The notes under the pieces are model-generated. The model made no database searches and was not told the DNA's origin. It worked only from the letters and a program-made list of their open reading frames with translations. A DNA stretch of 59,831 nt from Stenotrophomonas cyclobalanopsidis (GTDB lineage Bacteria; Pseudomonadota; Gammaproteobacteria; Xanthomonadales; Xanthomonadaceae), in the NCBI RefSeq assembly GCF_008710035.1, contig NZ_VYKI01000017.1, positions 15,874-75,704 of the forward strand, given 5' to 3'. Below, piece by piece: positions 57,919 through 59,831 of the stretch (position 1 is its first letter; every line of letters starts with the position of its first letter). The position numbers were made by a program, and so were the translations under genes.

Positions 57919-58640
57919 TGCGACCCCGGCAGCACCTGCCCGTCGATGGCCTCCAGCGCCCACAGGCCACTGGCATTGCAGGCGAAGGCCGCCTTCACAC
58001 CGGCCAGATCAGCCAGCCGCAGCGGCTGCGTGGCCTGCGCGCCCGGCCAGTGCCGCTGCAGCAGCGCCTCGGCGGTCCCGCGCAGGGCCGGTGCCTGCGG
58101 CCAGATCAGCCGTTCGCCATCGTGCAGTGCCAGGTTCCAGGTGCTGCCCTCGCTGATCCCGCCCGTGGCCGATACGAACAGCACATCGTCAAAGCCCGCC
58201 GCCATCGCCGCGCGACGCTCGGCAAACAGGCCAAACGTGCCCACGTGCTTGATCTGCGGCAGTTCGCGCTGCCAGACCACACTGCGCACGCGCTTCGGTG
58301 CGGTCAGCGCCACCGGTGCCGACACCGCCACCAGCACATCCACCGGCACGGCAACCAGCGGATTGCGGAAATCGAAGTGGCGCGAATAGACCGTCACCCG
58401 CAGCGAGGCATCGCCCTGCCCTGCCTGCTGCAGCGCCTGCGTCATCCAGCTCTGCACCCGCGCGATATCCAGCTCGCTGCCGAACAGTTCGCGCGTGGCC
58501 TGCGACAACCGCGCCAGATGCAGATCCAGCCCCTGCACGGCATGCCCACGCACCTGCATCGAGGTGAAGTGGCCATAGTTGACCAGGGCCGGCAGTAGAT
58601 CCTCCACCTGTACCGGCCGGCCATTGCAGGACACCGTCAT
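57840..58640 (-). CDS. Class IV aminotransferase, PabC-like
   Basis: This PLP enzyme (266 aa) has the class IV aminotransferase fold. Lys in [11 protein letters not shown] is the likely PLP site and [10 protein letters not shown] is the typical Glu-Gly-x-x-x-Asn loop. It resembles aminodeoxychorismate lyase (PabC) but has KHVGTFG in place of the usual KHLNRLE, so exact substrate is uncertain. The start overlaps the stop of the upstream gene in ATGA form. Its stop TAG is supplied by the REP CTAC. Confidence 0.85.
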   Translation of the reverse strand: MTVSCNGRPVQVEDLLPALVNYGHFTSMQVRGHAVQGLDLHLARLSQATRELFGSELDIARVQSWMTQALQQAGQGDASLRVTVYSRHFDFRNPLVAVPVDVLVAVSAPVALTAPKRVRSVVWQRELPQIKHVGTFGLFAERRAAMAAGFDDVLFVSATGGISEGSTWNLALHDGERLIWPQAPALRGTAEALLQRHWPGAQATQPLRLADLAGVKAAFACNASGLWALEAIDGQVLPGSQALAEQGRAVLAGVPWDEIRKDPTWR

Positions 58641-59707
58641 CGCAGCAGCGCCTGCGCCTGTTGCCACATGTCGCGCAGCACGTCGGCGGCGGGTGCTGCC
58701 GGTGCCATCCACGCCGATTGCCCGGCCCAGGCCTGCATCGCGGCCAGGCGGTTTTCCTGCGCCGCCTGCTTGCGCATCGGCGCGGTCAGGCCGCGCTGCA
58801 CCGGGTACGGGCGCGGCGCCGGGGCACCGTCCGCGGCAGCGGCGCGCACATAGGTCGTGGCCAGGCCACGACCCAGGCGGCCACTGAAGGCGCGGGTCGG
58901 CCAGGTGTCTTCGGGTTCGGCGGCGGCCAGGCCATCGGCCCAGGCCGAAGCGATCGCCGCTTCCGGCGTGCGCAGGAAGCCGGTGCCGGTCTGCACCGCG
59001 CTGGCGCCCAGCGTGAGCGCCGCCGCGATGCCACGACCATCGGCGATGCCACCGGCAGCGATCACCGGAATCTGCAGGTGATCAGCCAGGCGCGGAAGCA
59101 GCGCGAACAGGCCCACCAGCTGGCGCTCGGCCAGGCCGGGGTCGAACGCACCGCGATGGCCACCGGCTTCGGCGCCCTGCGCCACCACCGCATCGGCGCC
59201 GGCGTCCTGCGCAGCGCGCGCTTCAGCCAGCGTGGTCGCGCAGGCGATCCAGGCGATGCCGGCGTCCTTCAACTGCTGCACGTGGCGCGGCGACAGCACG
59301 CCCATGATGGTCGAGGCCACCGCCGGGCGCGCAGCCAACAAGGCAGCGAACTGTTCGTCGAAATCAGCCGGGGTGGCATCGGCGGCACTGGCGGGCACGT
59401 CCGGGCCCCATTGGGCGAGGAAGGCGCGGCTGCTAGCTTCGGCGGTGACATCGCGAACGGGCGCCGGATCCGGCAGCCACAGGTTCACCTGCGCCGGGCC
59501 AGCGGAAGCAGCGCGGAAATCATCCATCCAGCGGCCGATGTCTGCGGCCGGCGACAGCACCGCGCCCATTGCGCCCATGCTGCCGGCATTGGCCAGCGCA
59601 GCCGACAGCGACACCGGGCAGGCACCAGCCATCGGTGCCAGCAGGATCGGAACGGAAACACCGAAGCGCTGGCAGAACGCCTCGGCGCGGGCAGTGACAG
59701 CGGACAT
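58637..59707 (-). CDS. Nitronate monooxygenase-like flavoprotein
   Basis: The product (356 aa) is an NMO/2-nitropropane dioxygenase family TIM barrel with FMN. The start ([13 protein letters not shown]) and the GAEAGGHRG phosphate-binding and [14 protein letters not shown] segments are clear. It oxidises alkyl nitronates in known members. Its 4-bp overlap with the aminotransferase gene shows a two-gene operon. Confidence 0.88.
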   Translation of the reverse strand: MSAVTARAEAFCQRFGVSVPILLAPMAGACPVSLSAALANAGSMGAMGAVLSPAADIGRWMDDFRAASAGPAQVNLWLPDPAPVRDVTAEASSRAFLAQWGPDVPASAADATPADFDEQFAALLAARPAVASTIMGVLSPRHVQQLKDAGIAWIACATTLAEARAAQDAGADAVVAQGAEAGGHRGAFDPGLAERQLVGLFALLPRLADHLQIPVIAAGGIADGRGIAAALTLGASAVQTGTGFLRTPEAAIASAWADGLAAAEPEDTWPTRAFSGRLGRGLATTYVRAAAADGAPAPRPYPVQRGLTAPMRKQAAQENRLAAMQAWAGQSAWMAPAAPAADVLRDMWQQAQALLR

Positions 59708-59788
59708 CAGCGGGGCGGCCTATCGTTTCGGACGGGCCCCCATGGTGCGCGCAGGAGAGGGGTAGCGTCGAGGGTGGGGGGCACGGGC

Positions 59789-59831
59789 CCCCCCCCCCCA
59801 AAAGCACAAGCCACCACAACACACCCCCCCC
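59789..59831. other. C-rich end of the sequence
   Basis: A run of C and short C-rich tracts without structure, mirroring the start. It is probably a contig-end artefact. Confidence 0.8.

Overview
The window is a high-GC chromosomal stretch whose gene content and repeats point to Stenotrophomonas, most likely the S. maltophilia complex. Many intergenic gaps carry short stem-loops that begin with GTAG or, inverted, end with CTAC. This is the signature of the SMAG/REP-type repeats described in S. maltophilia. A creB-creC-creD operon with a recognisable cre-tag, many efflux systems, an Hsp15-like protein, a THX-like ribosomal peptide and Xanthomonadaceae-style zinc genes fit this assignment. Both ends (about 1-101 and 59789-59831) are homopolymer-like and look like assembly or sequencing artefacts.

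Layout. 388-4821: a lipoprotein NPP-type phosphodiesterase, the ribosomal peptide THX, then a divergent MerC-like membrane protein and a His-rich ZnuD-like TonB receptor. 5062-8475: a TetR / MFS (DHA2) / HlyD efflux operon. 8879-10808: gltX followed by zur. 11050-14176: two small secreted or anchored unknowns, an M28 peptidase and an unknown protein attached to the cre operon. 14187-17768: creD, creC and creB. 17816-23622: rlmJ, a GNAT, mfd and an HD-GYP protein. 23867-31598: an M13 peptidase, an orphan unknown, gpmA, a zinc/cation CDF exporter, an MFS/HxlR divergent pair and a metallophosphatase. 31706-33138: a VOC protein and a two-gene ParD-like/methionine aminopeptidase unit. 33324-38041: TolC, HlyD and two ABC-2 permeases with no ATPase. 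38144-39045: a glycine-zipper protein and a barstar-like protein. 39528-45008: an RHS locus with an in-frame stop, two MORN/YwqK-type partner genes and a displaced RHS tail fragment. 45212-54783: mutS, a DUF937 protein, katG, a GH5 enzyme, an S4 protein, a small lipoprotein and a MATE pump. 54907-59707: a DUF6404-like protein, the rpsP-rimM-trmD-rplS operon, a class IV aminotransferase and a nitronate monooxygenase.

Themes. Zinc homeostasis appears three times: the MerC/ZnuD pair, the regulator Zur about 4 kb away, and a His-rich CDF exporter. Candidate Zur-like sites lie before the first pair and the exporter. Several regulators or systems have visible palindromic operators close to their start codons: TetR, HxlR, ParD-like, CreB and OxyR-type. 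The RHS locus is the most dynamic region. It carries a nonsense codon, a Cys-rich unclassified tip, an adjacent small partner gene, and then a second partner gene preceded by the leftover tail of another RHS tip. The most unusual compact unit is the ParD-like/MetAP pair, in which a ribbon-helix-helix-type protein sits under a nearly perfect 28-bp palindrome beside a second-type housekeeping enzyme instead of a toxin. Repeats are also shaping genes: SMAG/REP elements supply the stop codons of four genes, and a REP plus the end of the aminotransferase gene has been duplicated.
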